The notes under the pieces are model-generated. The model made no database searches. It was not told where the DNA came from and saw only the letters and a list, made by a program, of their open reading frames with translations. The position numbers and the translations under genes are program-made. A DNA stretch of 64,000 nucleotides from Dolomedes plantarius. Taxonomy: Eukaryota > Arthropoda > Arachnida > Araneae > Dolomedidae. The DNA lies in the NCBI GenBank assembly GCA_907164885.2, contig OU015501.1, positions 23,007,091-23,071,090 on the forward strand. The letters run 5' to 3'. Positions 1 through 10,085 of the stretch are shown one piece after another (positions within the stretch are counted from its first letter, which is position 1; each line of letters starts with the position of its first letter).

Positions 1-248
1 AGTGCTGCTCTGACGATTGCTCGGTCTTCACGTTCTGTCGTGTCTCTAGGCCGACCGCTTCCTTCTTGACGCTGTGTTTGGCCATGGTTCACCCATTCCT
101 GCCAACATCGTATAATAGTAGCATCCCTGCTATCCAAATGTCGAGCGATTCGCCGATTAGACCAACCGGCTTCTTTGAGCCCAACTACACGTCCTGTCTC
201 AAATGCTGACATTTGCGCATATTGTTTGCGTACGTGCATGGGAGGCAT
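1..248 (-). CDS. Tc1-like transposase, N-terminal part, cut by window edge
   Basis: This open minus-strand frame would start at the ATG at 246-248 and runs off the left edge. It encodes about 82 residues that look like the paired helix-turn-helix DNA-binding half of a Tc1/mariner transposase. Visible pieces are MSAFETGRVVGL, the recognition-helix-like SNRRIARHLDSRDATI, and the GRP-type linker GSGRPRDTTEREDR that normally joins the two DNA-binding subdomains. The catalytic DDE domain would lie beyond the window. An internal ATG at 210-212 is in the same frame and is an alternative start. The frame is open as far as it can be read, but intactness of the whole gene cannot be judged. The family call rests on motifs only. 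Confidence 0.8.
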   Translation of the reverse strand, partial: MPPMHVRKQYAQMSAFETGRVVGLKEAGWSNRRIARHLDSRDATIIRCWQEWVNHGQTQRQEGSGRPRDTTEREDRAIVRAA

Positions 249-854
249 AGTTACTGTCTACCTGAGTACACAGAATGAAATTCGCAAAGAATTTATGACC
301 TGAAATCGAAAATTTTCCTCTGTAATATCCTGCCAATTGCGCAGTTAGAATGCTCTGCAGCGTCAAATGCTCATTCATTGGCCGCCAAACTTTAATTATT
401 TGCATTTTCCGTCGAAACCTGTATGCATATCAATATGTGTCCAATTTGTATTACCCCTTCTTGGCGCGTCGCTTTTTTTTTTTTGTCTAAGAGTGTATTT
501 CTATTTTGTCTTTAATATGAAATTTTTAATTAGATCTAAAATTATCTATAGCGAAATCTTGATATTCAGCTGCCGATTTTTTAAAAACTTTTCCATGTGT
601 TTTCCACATACTTTTTTTAAACATGCTGCTGCTCAAAATGTTGATGCATGTTTAATAACTGCTTTCGTATATTTCATACTAGCTGAATACACGTGCTTCG
701 CCACAGATTACATGAGTGCCATGAATTATGTCATTTGGTTCATTTAATTTCAATTAACTTTAGCAGTAAGGTGGGGTCATTTCTCAGAAGGAGTTCATCG
801 CATAATTTAACAACAGTGATTCGACTTTAAATACGAGTTTTGATAGTTCATTTT
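249..854. other. no gene seen; probable transposon end and AT-rich spacer
   Basis: The first 150-200 bases should contain the 5' UTR and terminal inverted repeat of the Tc1-like element to the left. The other end is outside the window, so the boundary cannot be fixed. The open frame at 367-747 has no recognisable motif. A stretch near 535-640 resembles 4258-4340, suggesting an old duplicated repeat. Confidence 0.4.
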
Positions 855-1715
855 TATTTTGGGGATTTAAAACCATTTTACAACCTCCTTAAAATTTGCT
901 TTTTAAAAATATTTCTTGGCCAGCACCTAGAGCCTAAGAGGAACCGCCATGCAAAATTTCAACTTCTTAGCCCTTATTGTTCCAGAGATACAGTGGGGGG
1001 TTTTTTTTGGGGGGGGGGGGGGCTAAACCCCTTAAAATTTGAACGTAAAAAAAAGATTTATTGGTGTGCACCTAGGGCTTATGGGAAACCAACCAACAAA
1101 ATTTCAGCTTCCCAGGTCTTATGGTTCCAGAGATACAGTGGGTTTATTTCTTTTCTTTTTTTTTGGGGGGGGGGGCTAAATCCCTTAAAATTGTAACAAA
1201 AAAAGATTTATTAGTGTGTAATTGAATTCCCAGGCCTTATGGTTCCAGAAATACAGTGGGTTTATTTATTTTTTATTTGAGGGATTGGGGGCTAAACCCC
1301 TTAAAATTTGAACTTAAAAAAGGAACAAGATTTATTGGTGTGCACCTAGGGCTTAAGGGAAACCAACCAACAAAATTTCAGCTTCCCAGGTCTTGTGGCT
1401 CGAGAGATACAGTGGGTTTATTTCTTTTCTTTGGGGGGGGGGGATAAACCCCTTAAAATTTGAACTTAAAAAAAGATTTATTGGTGTGCATCTAGGGCCT
1501 AAGGGAAACCACCATACAAAATTTCAACTTCCCTGACCCTTTAGTTCAAGAGATACTTTGGGTGTATTTTAAAGGGGGAGGGGATTTAAGCCCCTTTTAA
1601 CACCCTTAAAATTTGTAATGTTTTAAAAATATTTTTTAGTGGGCACGCAAGACTTAGGAGTAACCACCATGCAAAATTTTAGCATCCTAAGACTTAAGCT
1701 TCGAAAGTTTTGCGT
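855..1715 (+). repeat. degenerate tandem array of about 150-bp units
   Basis: Five to six diverged units follow one another. Each contains, in order, a CACCTAGGGCTTA-like start, an AAAATTTCA(A/G)CTTCC segment, a GTTCCAGAGATACAGTGGG segment, a T-run followed by a G-run, and CTAAACCCCTTAAAATTTG. Copies begin near 926, 1067, 1340 and 1488, with a shortened one near 1215. The final copy before the hAT element has lost the G-run. The open frames across it are by-products of the repeat. Confidence 0.8.
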
Positions 1716-1772
1716 TTGTTTTAACATACTCATTTTGAATATTTTTCATGCATTTCTGTTTTGTCATTGGCA

Positions 1773-4233
1773 TAAGGTGACCAGACGTCCCGCTTTTGGC
1801 GGGACAGTCCCGATTTTTAACAATTTGTCCCTCGTCCCGCGGCTTGTTAAAAAAGTCCGATTTTTGGAAAGAATGTACGACAATCTAGGGAACGGCGGGA
1901 GAACGGGAATTGAAGTAAGTTTTAGGCGGCCATGTGGCTATAAAGACTTTGCGCCTGTTTACAAACAAACACTGCGACGCCGAACGCTGGTTGGCAAAAC
2001 ATCCGTTGACTTATGGCGTTCTATGATCAGGCTTACCACAAATTCGATATAAAGTTATCAAATTATGCGAATACTTTAGACAGATCGTCCAAACAAACTT
2101 ACGTTGAAAAAATAATCTTTAGAGAAGAAGATAGGGTTTCTTTTGCCTTCTAGATCCCTTTTTATTAAAAAAATGAAGACTGGAAGTATGACATTCCCTA
2201 TGACCAGTTGTAAAGAAATCAGACATCAAACGATTTTTGCACTTTACACCAGGAAAAAAAAATGTTAGATCCCTTTGTTTGTTGTAAGTTTAATTTGTAT
2301 AATTTTATATGGCCTTCCCTAAATATTTAAAACTGTCGATAACTTTGCTGATCTTACTTTGCACGTGTTGAATTATGTGTAAATTGTACCGTGGTATCTA
2401 TTTTATTCTTATTACGTATTTATGACGATTCCATTTTACTGAAAAATTTGTTTTGAATCTAGAAAATTAATTTAATTAGTTAAATTCTTAACTTGATACA
2501 CTCTTTTTTAAGTTGTTATATCATGTTATCCTTGCTTCTGGAATAAAGGGCAAAGGAATAAAATGCATCACATTACACAGTGAATTAACAATAAAAAATT
2601 GCTGCGAATAACACCATTTCAGTTGATTGTTTACAGTGATGTAACTGTTTTACTGACATTATAGCTTGAATTAATGATGCATTAATGCTTGCCTGAACAT
2701 TACAGCTTGCATTAATGATGAAAATATTTAGTTAAAAATACTTTGCCGTTTAAGTTATTTAAATTTCTAGGTATTTATATTTAATTGTTGTGAATGTTTT
2801 GATGAATAAATGCCTTTTTTTTAAAAGGAGAACGTACAAAAGATTTGTGAAAATTTCAATATTAATATTTCCATGGTTTATCAAAAATTTATAAAAAAAT
2901 ATTATCGAGAGATTATTTGTGAAGAATAAATTTTTATATCTTAAAAGAGGTTTTATATATTTGTTGTCTATGTATGCTATCATCAGGTGCCATAGGTTTA
3001 TATTCCTCTTCATTAATTAAAAAGAGCTTAATCTATATAAAGTTTTTGTCTTGTACCTAAATTAGGTTTGTATATTCTCTAGGTTAAAATTTTTGTAAAT
3101 ATAATTTAAATATATTTTCTTGTAAATATAATTTAAATATATTTTCTTGTAAATATATTTTGATTAAGTAAAAAGAAAATGTTGCTATAAAAGCAATATT
3201 TAAGTGCTGAGATGTAGTTTGCACAGAATGCTGTCTGATATATGAAATACATAATCTTGGCAAAATGTTCCAGTCTGAAGAGTATATTTTTATAAATTAG
3301 GTTTTATTCACATATATATCTTTTTCATCCTTCGGAAAATGATACTTGTCAACATTATATCCTTTTGAAAGCCTGAATATGCACCCATAAGCTACATAAC
3401 TCACTAGCATAATGATAATTTAAATCAATAAGCGGTTTCAACGATATGTAAATGTTTAAGTAGAGATTTGCTAACATGTGCACGATGCAAAATGCCGAAT
3501 GTTTTGCCTACCAGGGGGCGGTGCTTAAGCGTGGCGTCACTTCATGACGTTTTCAGCAGAAAGCCTATATGAGTTGTATATTATTTTCGTTAATATTATA
3601 ATGTTAAGCTTTAATAATAACAAATAATTGTAATATTTCGGAAAATGATCTTTTTAATGAGGTATCATTAGTAAAAAAATATATTGATAAGGAAAAGGTT
3701 AAATCTTGGGCATCAGCAAAAATCACAATAGAGAACAAATGGTTAGAAATATTTCATCATTTTGAAACTAACCATGTTCCATACAATAATGCACTAAAAA
3801 TTGTGGAATACGCGCTGTCCTTACCAGGAACTAATGTTGCGACTGAACGCGTTTTTTCTATGGTAGATAAAGTGTGGACACCAGAAAAATCACAATTCAG
3901 TGTTGAGACTTTAAAAGCCATTTTATGTGTAAAATATAATTTAACAAATTCTTGTGAAAATTTTCATGACCTTTTAAACACGGACAGCAATCTACTAAAA
4001 AAAAAAAATTCACTCAAATGAAACATATGCCGAAGAATAAAATACTACTATAAACAATTTTTTTTATTTATTATATTTGTAAATTGTACTTATGTTGAAA
4101 TTTAAAAAATATATTACAATACTATTTTTGAGTTCTATGAAAACTTTTGTTGCTCCATATAGACCAAATTTTTAATCAAGAACCCCCCGGTCAATGTGTC
4201 CCGCTTTACCAATGGTAAAATCTGGTCACCTTA
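1773..4233 (+). mobile_element. hAT-superfamily DNA transposon, decayed
   Basis: The left end TAAGGTGACCAGACGTCCCG is mirrored at 4217-4233 (AAAATCTGGTCACCTTA), giving short terminal inverted repeats. Flanking 8-bp sequences, CATTGGCA at 1765-1772 and CATTAGTA at 4234-4241, match at 6 of 8 positions, as expected for an old hAT target duplication. The only coding remnant seen is a hAT C-terminal dimerisation domain near the right end. The middle is AT-rich and non-coding, so this is probably an internally degraded copy. Confidence 0.8.
3624..4021 (+). pseudogene. hAT transposase C-terminal dimerisation domain remnant
   Basis: A plus-strand frame open from about 3624 to the stop at 4019-4021 encodes the end of a hAT transposase. 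The segment SLPGTNVATERVFSMVDK followed by LKAILCVKYN is the conserved hATC dimerisation motif, which in this superfamily lets transposase subunits assemble. No initiating ATG, BED zinc finger or catalytic block lies upstream in frame. It is therefore the tail of a longer gene whose rest is lost. It lies about 200 bp inside the right TIR, the position expected for a C-terminus. Family assignment is good; the specific hAT lineage is not resolved. Confidence 0.8.
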
Positions 4234-4241
4234 CATTAGTA

Positions 4242-5404
4242 GGCAATTATTAATTAAAGCTAAAATTATTTATAATCGAAATCTTGTTCTTCATCCACAC
4301 ATTTGAAAATTTTAAACATGCTATTGCTGGAAATGTTAATAATTTCCGGTTAGAAAATAGGTTGCCACTGTGAAATTAGGTGTTGGCGGGCGGATATTGC
4401 ACCAAGGGTAAAAAGCTGCCAAATTTCAGCTAAAATACGTAAGTACCTCCGCGGTAAACAGTTTAAAAAAAAAAGATATTTTAATTCATCGGGCAAAATA
4501 TGTGGTCAACATCGCTAACAGACGTATCTCCTCAAACATCATCTCGCATTGAAAGCCCTTAGAACGTTTTGCTAGCATCAGACCACCTATATAACTAGCT
4601 GTGTCTCATTCTATTTAAGTAAGGGAAGAATTTCAAGTTAAAATTTCTGGTAGAAACACCAGTAGATTGCATTGTAGAAACATTAAATCGTTTGCAGAAG
4701 ATAGCGCTACAATCGCTTCCGTTCGCGACTTTATGGAAGACTTAGTGTTAAAGTGAATCTCATCCACTTTTTGACTATTTCGTACTAACACTGCCATAAT
4801 ACAGTAAAAACAATATTTTTTTATGCAATAGTGAACCAAGTTCGTCCTATAAAATTTAATCATCACACGACAACATTTCTATGTACTACAGAATAACACC
4901 CGATTTCCTTTCAGAGATAAGGTGGACACCCATTTTCTGAAAAAGGGTGTGATTTTGTAGGCGTGGCCTGTTATTTAACTTATTTCATTGCTCTGAACTA
5001 ACATCACAGTCAGTTTTAGAGAAGCAATTTATAACATTTAGGAATTTTTCCAAAACTTTCAACCTGTATTGCATGCTGCAAAAGAAATACCTCCTTATAT
5101 GATTTTGGCTTTTACTACTTAAATGATTTCACTGGCTAGATGTCTGTTTGGGACGAGACAGTAAGAGGCAGGAATTTTGATAATCGTTATGCAAGAAATA
5201 GTTAAAATTTCCGGTAGTTAGATAAAAGGATTGTATCCCATACCTAGAAGATAGCACTAGAATCACATTCGGACGCAAACGATTACTATACATTCAAGTG
5301 TACTTTTGAGGCGATAACCTGATTTTATGATTGTTCTAATTCACTTGGAAATTTTTTTCTAAATGCCCTTATTAGAAATTAGAATGTCAATATAATCTGG
5401 CAAC
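4242..5404. other. AT-rich spacer, no gene seen
   Basis: No convincing coding sequence, RNA gene or terminal repeat was found here. The minus frame at 4633-4866 lacks recognisable motifs. The start (4258-4340) resembles 535-640. Confidence 0.4.
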
Positions 5405-6075
5405 TTGATGATAACTGGCTTGCAGATTTTGCAGGTTTTGATAGATTTGAATGCCCATTTAAATGACTCAAACACCCGTCTTCAGTGTAAAAAACAACTC
5501 ATCAGTCCAACGTTTCAAACCATAAACGCGTTCCATTTGAAATTGAAATTATGGCAAGCCCAATTAAATGTTAACAATTTTTTCCATTTTGAGACGCTGA
5601 CTAAGCATAATTCTAAAAATGGTTTAAATACGCAGCCTTACTTTCCGATTTAGTACAAGAATTTAAAAATTTATTTCAATACTTTTGGAAAAATAAACAA
5701 TTGTTTTGCATCTTTGCTACTCTATTTACAGTCAATATAGATATAATGCAAGCAAGATTTTCAAATGGAATGCATAGAGTTACAATCTGACGTCCAACTG
5801 AAAGAAATTCAATAAAGTCTATGTAGTACTCATAAATCATACCTGCCCAGAGATTAATATCCCTCACTGCATAGTCATGCGTTATTCTGACCATCAATGT
5901 TTGGAAGCACGTAATTTGTGAACAACTATTTTCAAGAGTGAAGCACAATAAGAGTCAAATTAGAACCAAAATATCGGATGAACATCTTAACAACTCCCTG
6001 AGAATTGCAACCACTTCAATTGACCCAGATATTGAAGTTTTAGTTTCTCAAATTCACTGCCAAATATCACATTAA
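5405..6075 (+). pseudogene. GTF2IRD2-like hAT transposase, broken
   Basis: Two in-frame blocks on the plus strand belong to a hAT transposase of the type domesticated in vertebrate GTF2IRD2. The first (5405-5653) has LNAHLNDSNTRLQCKKQLI and a following FHLKLKLWQAQL, the part ahead of the C-terminal domain. The second (about 5923-6075) reads EQLFSRVKHNKSQIRTKISD then LNNSLRIATTSIDPD, a typical hATC domain, and ends with a stop at 6073-6075. Stops and frameshifts separate the blocks, for example TAA and a shift near 5905-5925. The N-terminal zinc finger and most of the catalytic core are missing upstream. The function in life was cut-and-paste transposition; this copy cannot be active. Confidence 0.8.
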
Positions 6076-6184
6076 TTTTATGATTCCTATAGTTATCATT
6101 TTAATAATAAATAAAATTTATAATGAAATAAATACGTATGTTAACTATACATTATACTTTTTTTACTCATCAACTATTTTTAAT

Positions 6185-6266
6185 GTTAGGCATATTTTTG
6201 TGTGGCCCAAAACAATCCGTATTCTTTCCATGTGGCCCAAGAAAGCTAAAAGGTTGGATACCCCTG
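6185..6266 (+). repeat. right terminal region of the GTF2IRD2-like hAT element
   Basis: About 110 bp after the pseudogene stop are repeated GTGTGGCCCAA-type blocks ending in AAAAGGTTGGATACCCCTG. Read in reverse this starts CAGGGGTATCCAACC, the end typical of this hAT group. I found no matching left end, so the element appears truncated at its 5' side. Confidence 0.6.
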
Positions 6267-6524
6267 CCCTAAAGGATTGTAGTACCGCCCACCCTGTTCC
6301 AGAATTTTCAGATTTGATTCTGATCACCATTTGGTGGCGCTGCTTTTGAAATTTCAGTGCCGTTTACATGTGCCAAAAACCCGGGTAAAAGCAGGGTCGT
6401 TTCTTGCTTTTTCCCTACGATAGGGAAAAATGCAGGGTGGATTTTCGACCCTGCTTCGAACTAGGATAAAACCCGCTAATTACCCATGATGCATTTCGAA
6501 GCAGGAAGCTAGTAGTAAACAAAC

Positions 6525-6695
6525 ATGGCGGATTTTAACATGTGTGAATCCTGTGAATCCACGAAAATGCAGCCAAATGATAGATGGAAGGATCTGGAAC
6601 CCCTTAACAATCGCATAATTTTCAAGAAAACAGTAGAAAAGTACCTATTTTTTTCCGGAGGATTTCATTTATTTCTTGATCTGCTTTTAATTTAA
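6525..6695 (+). CDS. short hypothetical ORF near left end of TIR element
   Basis: An ATG in a good animal initiation context (AAACATGG) opens a 56-codon frame beginning MADFNMCESCES, with two CxxC-like cysteines in the first ten residues. It runs through WKDLEPLNNRIIFKK and ends in a hydrophobic FHLFLDLLLI tail before TAA. It lies about 160 bp inside the left terminal repeat, the usual place for a transposon gene start. It could be the first exon of a lost transposase, a small protein or chance. No family recognised and no homologous continuation seen downstream. Confidence 0.25.
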   Translation: MADFNMCESCESTKMQPNDRWKDLEPLNNRIIFKKTVEKYLFFSGGFHLFLDLLLI

Positions 6696-7959
6696 AACCA
6701 TTTAGTTTTTAAACCATCTAGTAACCATCTTTAAACCATTTAAAACCATCTAGTTTTTAATTTAAAAACCATTCCCAATTACATTATAAATAGAATGGTA
6801 CTGCCATCTGGTATGTAAAATAAGAAATAAAATTTCATTTCAATAAAATTTCAATAACATTTTCATTTAAAGTGTTATGGTAAAATTAATAAATTTAATA
6901 AGTATAATCAATAATTAAACGTAACATTAAACTTTATTTATAAATTAATTATTTTAGAATTCACAGATAAAAATTTATTTATACCTATTTATGATTTTTT
7001 TATTTATAAATGACTAAAAATTACTGAAACAAAATTGAAATCAAAATTACATTTTGATTTTATAAAAGGATTTATTAAAACAATAAGTATCTTACAATTA
7101 ATCTTATAATTTAAAAAAATGCACCTATCGATTGGAAAATTTTCTTTCCAGTCTTTATTACTTCAGGAATTTAAAACAATTTCTTCCCACCAAACAGAAC
7201 TTCGTAATTTTGCCCACATTCTTTGTTGTGGAAAAACTAAATTTAGCGATGAAGCCACAGATCGTACGATTATATCTAATATCCGCATCAATCTTCTAGT
7301 TCTTATATTACTTTTTTCCTATCTATTTTCTAAATTTACTTTTAAAAACAACAAAAAAATCGTAAAAGTTCTATGATTATCAACAGCGACTGACATGTGC
7401 TGCATTTAAATAACAAATAGACGCAGACGTAATTGTGTTTTAGAAGAGGAGTGCATTGGTCGTGTCGACTTTATCTCCTGTAAGCAAGATATATGTAATC
7501 AAGGTGGGAGTGCTCAGTAGTTAAAATTTTAAGTAATGAATTAAAATATTAAGGTAAGAATAACGCGGGTAAAAGAAAAAAATTAATAATAAAGTTAAAT
7601 TAAAATAAAAAAGTTAATTTTAACAGAAAAAATATAGAGTTACAAGTTAAGAAAATTTAGAAGAAAAATTAGATAAGACTAATGATCCACGAAAAACAAA
7701 AAAGTAATAATATTAAGAGGCCCAGAAAAGCAGATATCATAGGGATACAAAAAATATTTTTGTAAGTTTTTCAATCTTTTTGGATTTTTAAAGTTTTATG
7801 ATTTTTTTGTTGTTATTTTTAAAATTTAAGAATACGAGGTCAAAAGAACAGCAATTGGGAAAAAAAAGGCCTTCTCCAGGACCATACACTTCGTAACGAG
7901 ATAAATGCGGAGTTCGAAGGGGGAAAGCTAAAAATAGCAATACAGTGAATTTGGAAAAG

Positions 7960-8045
7960 TACGACACCGGCTGGGATCGAACCCATAACGTGATTTACAA
8001 GGAATGATGGTGTATGAGGATCACATCCGCCGAATCATGTGATGG
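7960..8045 (-). repeat. tRNA-like / SINE-like fragment
   Basis: Read on the minus strand, ATGGGTTCGATCCCAGCC gives a well-formed T-arm with a B-box match (GGTTCGATCC). A convincing A box is not evident about 40-50 bases upstream, so this is at most a decayed tRNA-derived SINE or tRNA pseudogene inside the TIR element. Confidence 0.35.
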
Positions 8046-8495
8046 CCTTTACTTTCGGTAAGACGGGTAAAAGCAGGGTGAAAATGTGGGCCCGTGTAAA
8101 CGGATTTCGAAGGTTTTCCCTATTAGCGGGTAAATTCCGGGTATTATTGTTGTCCATGTAAACGCAGCTTTCGTGGCACCGCTCCACCCGAAAAGAGTTC
8201 AAACTTACCCTGCACTGGTCTCGAGGCGTCTCACAGACGCCATTAGTACTTTCTTTACATTTTGTGTAAACTGGTGTAAGAAATTAAGAGAATTTTCAGA
8301 CTTGGTCGATTATCTCTAGAACTAATGTACCGATTTTAATGAAATTTGATATGTAGATACATTGATATAATGCAAAACAAATAACCATTCAATAATTGTA
8401 ATACACACGGATGATCGTGCGTAACACTCGTTGGAGTCGGAAGGTATGAAACAGCGGTTGCAGAATAAACCAAAAAAAATGGGTTAATAGATGAG

Positions 8496-9526
8496 TTAAT
8501 AGGGGATATGGTCCCCTCTTACAGATATACAGGTCTCGCAGCGTGATTTCATACTTGAAATAAAGCAGTTTATCATTTCTTGTGGCAATTGGTCCCACTC
8601 GTTCAGCAACGCTGTTTTCATTCCCTGGATGGTTTTCGGAGGGGGGTTGCGACTTGCAATTGCCCTCTCCAGAGCGTCCCAGACATGCTCTTTAGGGTTA
8701 AGGTCTGGAGATCTGGCTGGCCAATCTATCCGGCGAATATCCTCACTCTCTAGAAATTTGTCGATCAGAAGAGCTCTAAGTAGCCTCGCGTTATCGTCCA
8801 TTAAAATGAACTCAGGGCCAACTGCACCCCTGAAAAGGCGAACATAGGGCTCCAAGACCTCATCCCTATACCTCACACCAGTCACAGTGCCTCTTTCAAA
8901 GACATGGAGAGGTGTGCGGCCATCCAACATAATGCCTGCCCAGACCCTAGATATCCTCCGCCATAATGGTAGATTTCGCGGACATTGGAGGGTAGGTAGC
9001 GGGTCCCTGGTTCTCTCCATATAAACGTACGGCGAGAATCGGTGTTTAGGCTGAACCGGAACTCATCAGTGAAGAGAACGGTCGTCCATTGATCCATACT
9101 CCAATCTCTATGCTCTCTGCACCATGATAAACGGATTCTCCTATTTGTAGAAGTGAGCGGGACGCAAACAGCAGGTCTTCTTGCAAACAACCCTCTCTCA
9201 TGAAGTCTTTTGGAAACAATCACCCTTGATACACGGGTTCCTGTGGCTGCATACAAGTCACGAGAGAGCTGAGAAGCTGTAGCTCTCCTGTTACGCCTCG
9301 CTGTAATCGACAGATGGCGATCTTCTCTGGCCGTCGTGGCTCTTGGACGACCTTGCCCAGGCTTTCTCTCGATGGATCCGGTATCCTGGAACTGTTTCCA
9401 TAAGTTACACACGACGCTGGGCGTTAAATTTAACTCTCTACAAATTTGGACTTGAGATTAGCCTGCTTCTAGCCTCCCCACAATTCGCCACCTCATTCCA
9501 TCATCTAAACGTTGGTGGTTACTCAT
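8496..9526 (-). pseudogene. Tc1-like DD34E transposase, frameshifted (copy 1)
   Basis: Translation from the ATG at 9524-9526 gives a start MSNHQRLDDGM and a helix-turn-helix N-terminus, broken by an in-frame stop shortly after (R-L-E-A-G-stop). The GRP-type linker GQGRPRATTAREDR follows. The catalytic half shows FTDEFRFSL, MDDNARLLRA and WPARSPDLNPKEHVWD; the second Asp and Glu are 34 residues apart, the DD34E signature. A frameshift near 8950, in the glycine-rich GGG loop after YHYGG, separates the two catalytic ORFs. The frame ends at 8496. It encoded cut-and-paste transposase targeting TA sites. The better preserved copy at 28193-29223 confirms the reading. Confidence 0.9.
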
Positions 9527-9772
9527 TTTTACTGTTACAATTTGAAATTAACGGATTGCTGCAAAATAACACCATCTATTAACCCATTTTTTGTTTATTC
9601 TGCAACCGCTGTTTCATACCTTCCGACTCCAACGAGTGTTACGCACGATCATGCGTGTGTATTACAATTATTGAATGGTTATTTGTTTTGTATTGTATCA
9701 ATGTATGTACATATCAAATTTCATTAAAATCGGTACAGTAGTTCTAGAGATAATTGACCAAGTCTGCAAATT

Positions 9773-9981
9773 CAGGGCCTTTTTATCGCATGGGCAAATC
9801 GGGACTCTGCCCAGGGCCCCCTGATGCTAGGGGGCCCCCAAACCCCCTTGGTGTATGCACCTAGAACTTCTAATAGTATGTATAGCCCATGGACAGTTCT
9901 TATTTTTATAAATGTTCGTAAGGGGGGGGGCCCCAAAAAAGCATCTGCCCAGGGGCCCCCAGCGTTCATAATCGGGCCCTG
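9773..9981. mobile_element. 209-bp hAT MITE inside the Tc1 right arm
   Basis: The insert begins CAGGGCC and ends GGGCCCTG. It is flanked by perfect 8-bp duplications TGCAAATT at 9765-9772 and 9982-9989. Its GGGCCCCC-rich ends resemble those of the autonomous hAT element at 35440-40471, a plausible source of transposase. The perfect duplication implies a fairly late insertion. Confidence 0.9.
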
Positions 9982-10085
9982 TGCAAATTCTCTTAATTTC
10001 TTACACCAGTGTAATAAGGTTATTTTTACAAATAGAATAACTAAAACCTAAAGTAGATACTGTGGCGTCTATCAGACGTCACATG

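Larger units (their letters stand above)
6361..8164. mobile_element. unclassified TIR element with CGTTTACATG ends
   Basis: CGTTTACATG at 6361-6370 is mirrored exactly by CATGTAAACG at 8155-8164. Inside both ends lie related GGGTAAA-rich blocks; CGGGTAAAAGCAGGGT occurs in the same orientation near 6382 and 8065, and further copies of ACCCGC and CCCTGC form hairpins. The interior is AT-rich, with one short possible ORF and a tRNA-like T-arm. No clear target duplication is visible, so the superfamily (for example a Harbinger-like or other TIR class) is undecided. Confidence 0.55.
8269..10011 (-). mobile_element. Tc1-like transposon, copy 1, with long inverted arms
   Basis: TA dinucleotides at 8267-8268 and 10012-10013 flank inverted ends (CTGGTGTAAGAAATTAAGAG). 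The inverted similarity extends about 220 bp inward: 8269-8497 against 9577-10011, excluding a nested MITE. One minus-strand transposase gene lies between. The element has inserted into the small palindromic MITE around it. Confidence 0.88.
8222..10085. mobile_element. outer MITE with GACGTCTG/GGCGTCT palindromic ends, split by Tc1
   Basis: The sequence left of the Tc1 element (GAGGCGTCTCACAGACGCC, then TTAGTACTTTCTTTAC) and right of it (GTGGCGTCTATCAGACGTCA preceded by AAGTAGATA) are inverted relatives. With the Tc1 element removed they form a compact palindromic MITE of roughly 120 bp. Exact ends and the target duplication could not be fixed. Confidence 0.5.

Noticed and set aside
367..747. 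126-codon plus-strand ORF
   Set aside because: Phe/Cys-rich translation of AT-rich DNA, no motif, and overlaps a probable transposon end.
7960..8045. Functional tRNA gene on the minus strand
   Set aside because: Good T-arm but no convincing A box or acceptor stem.
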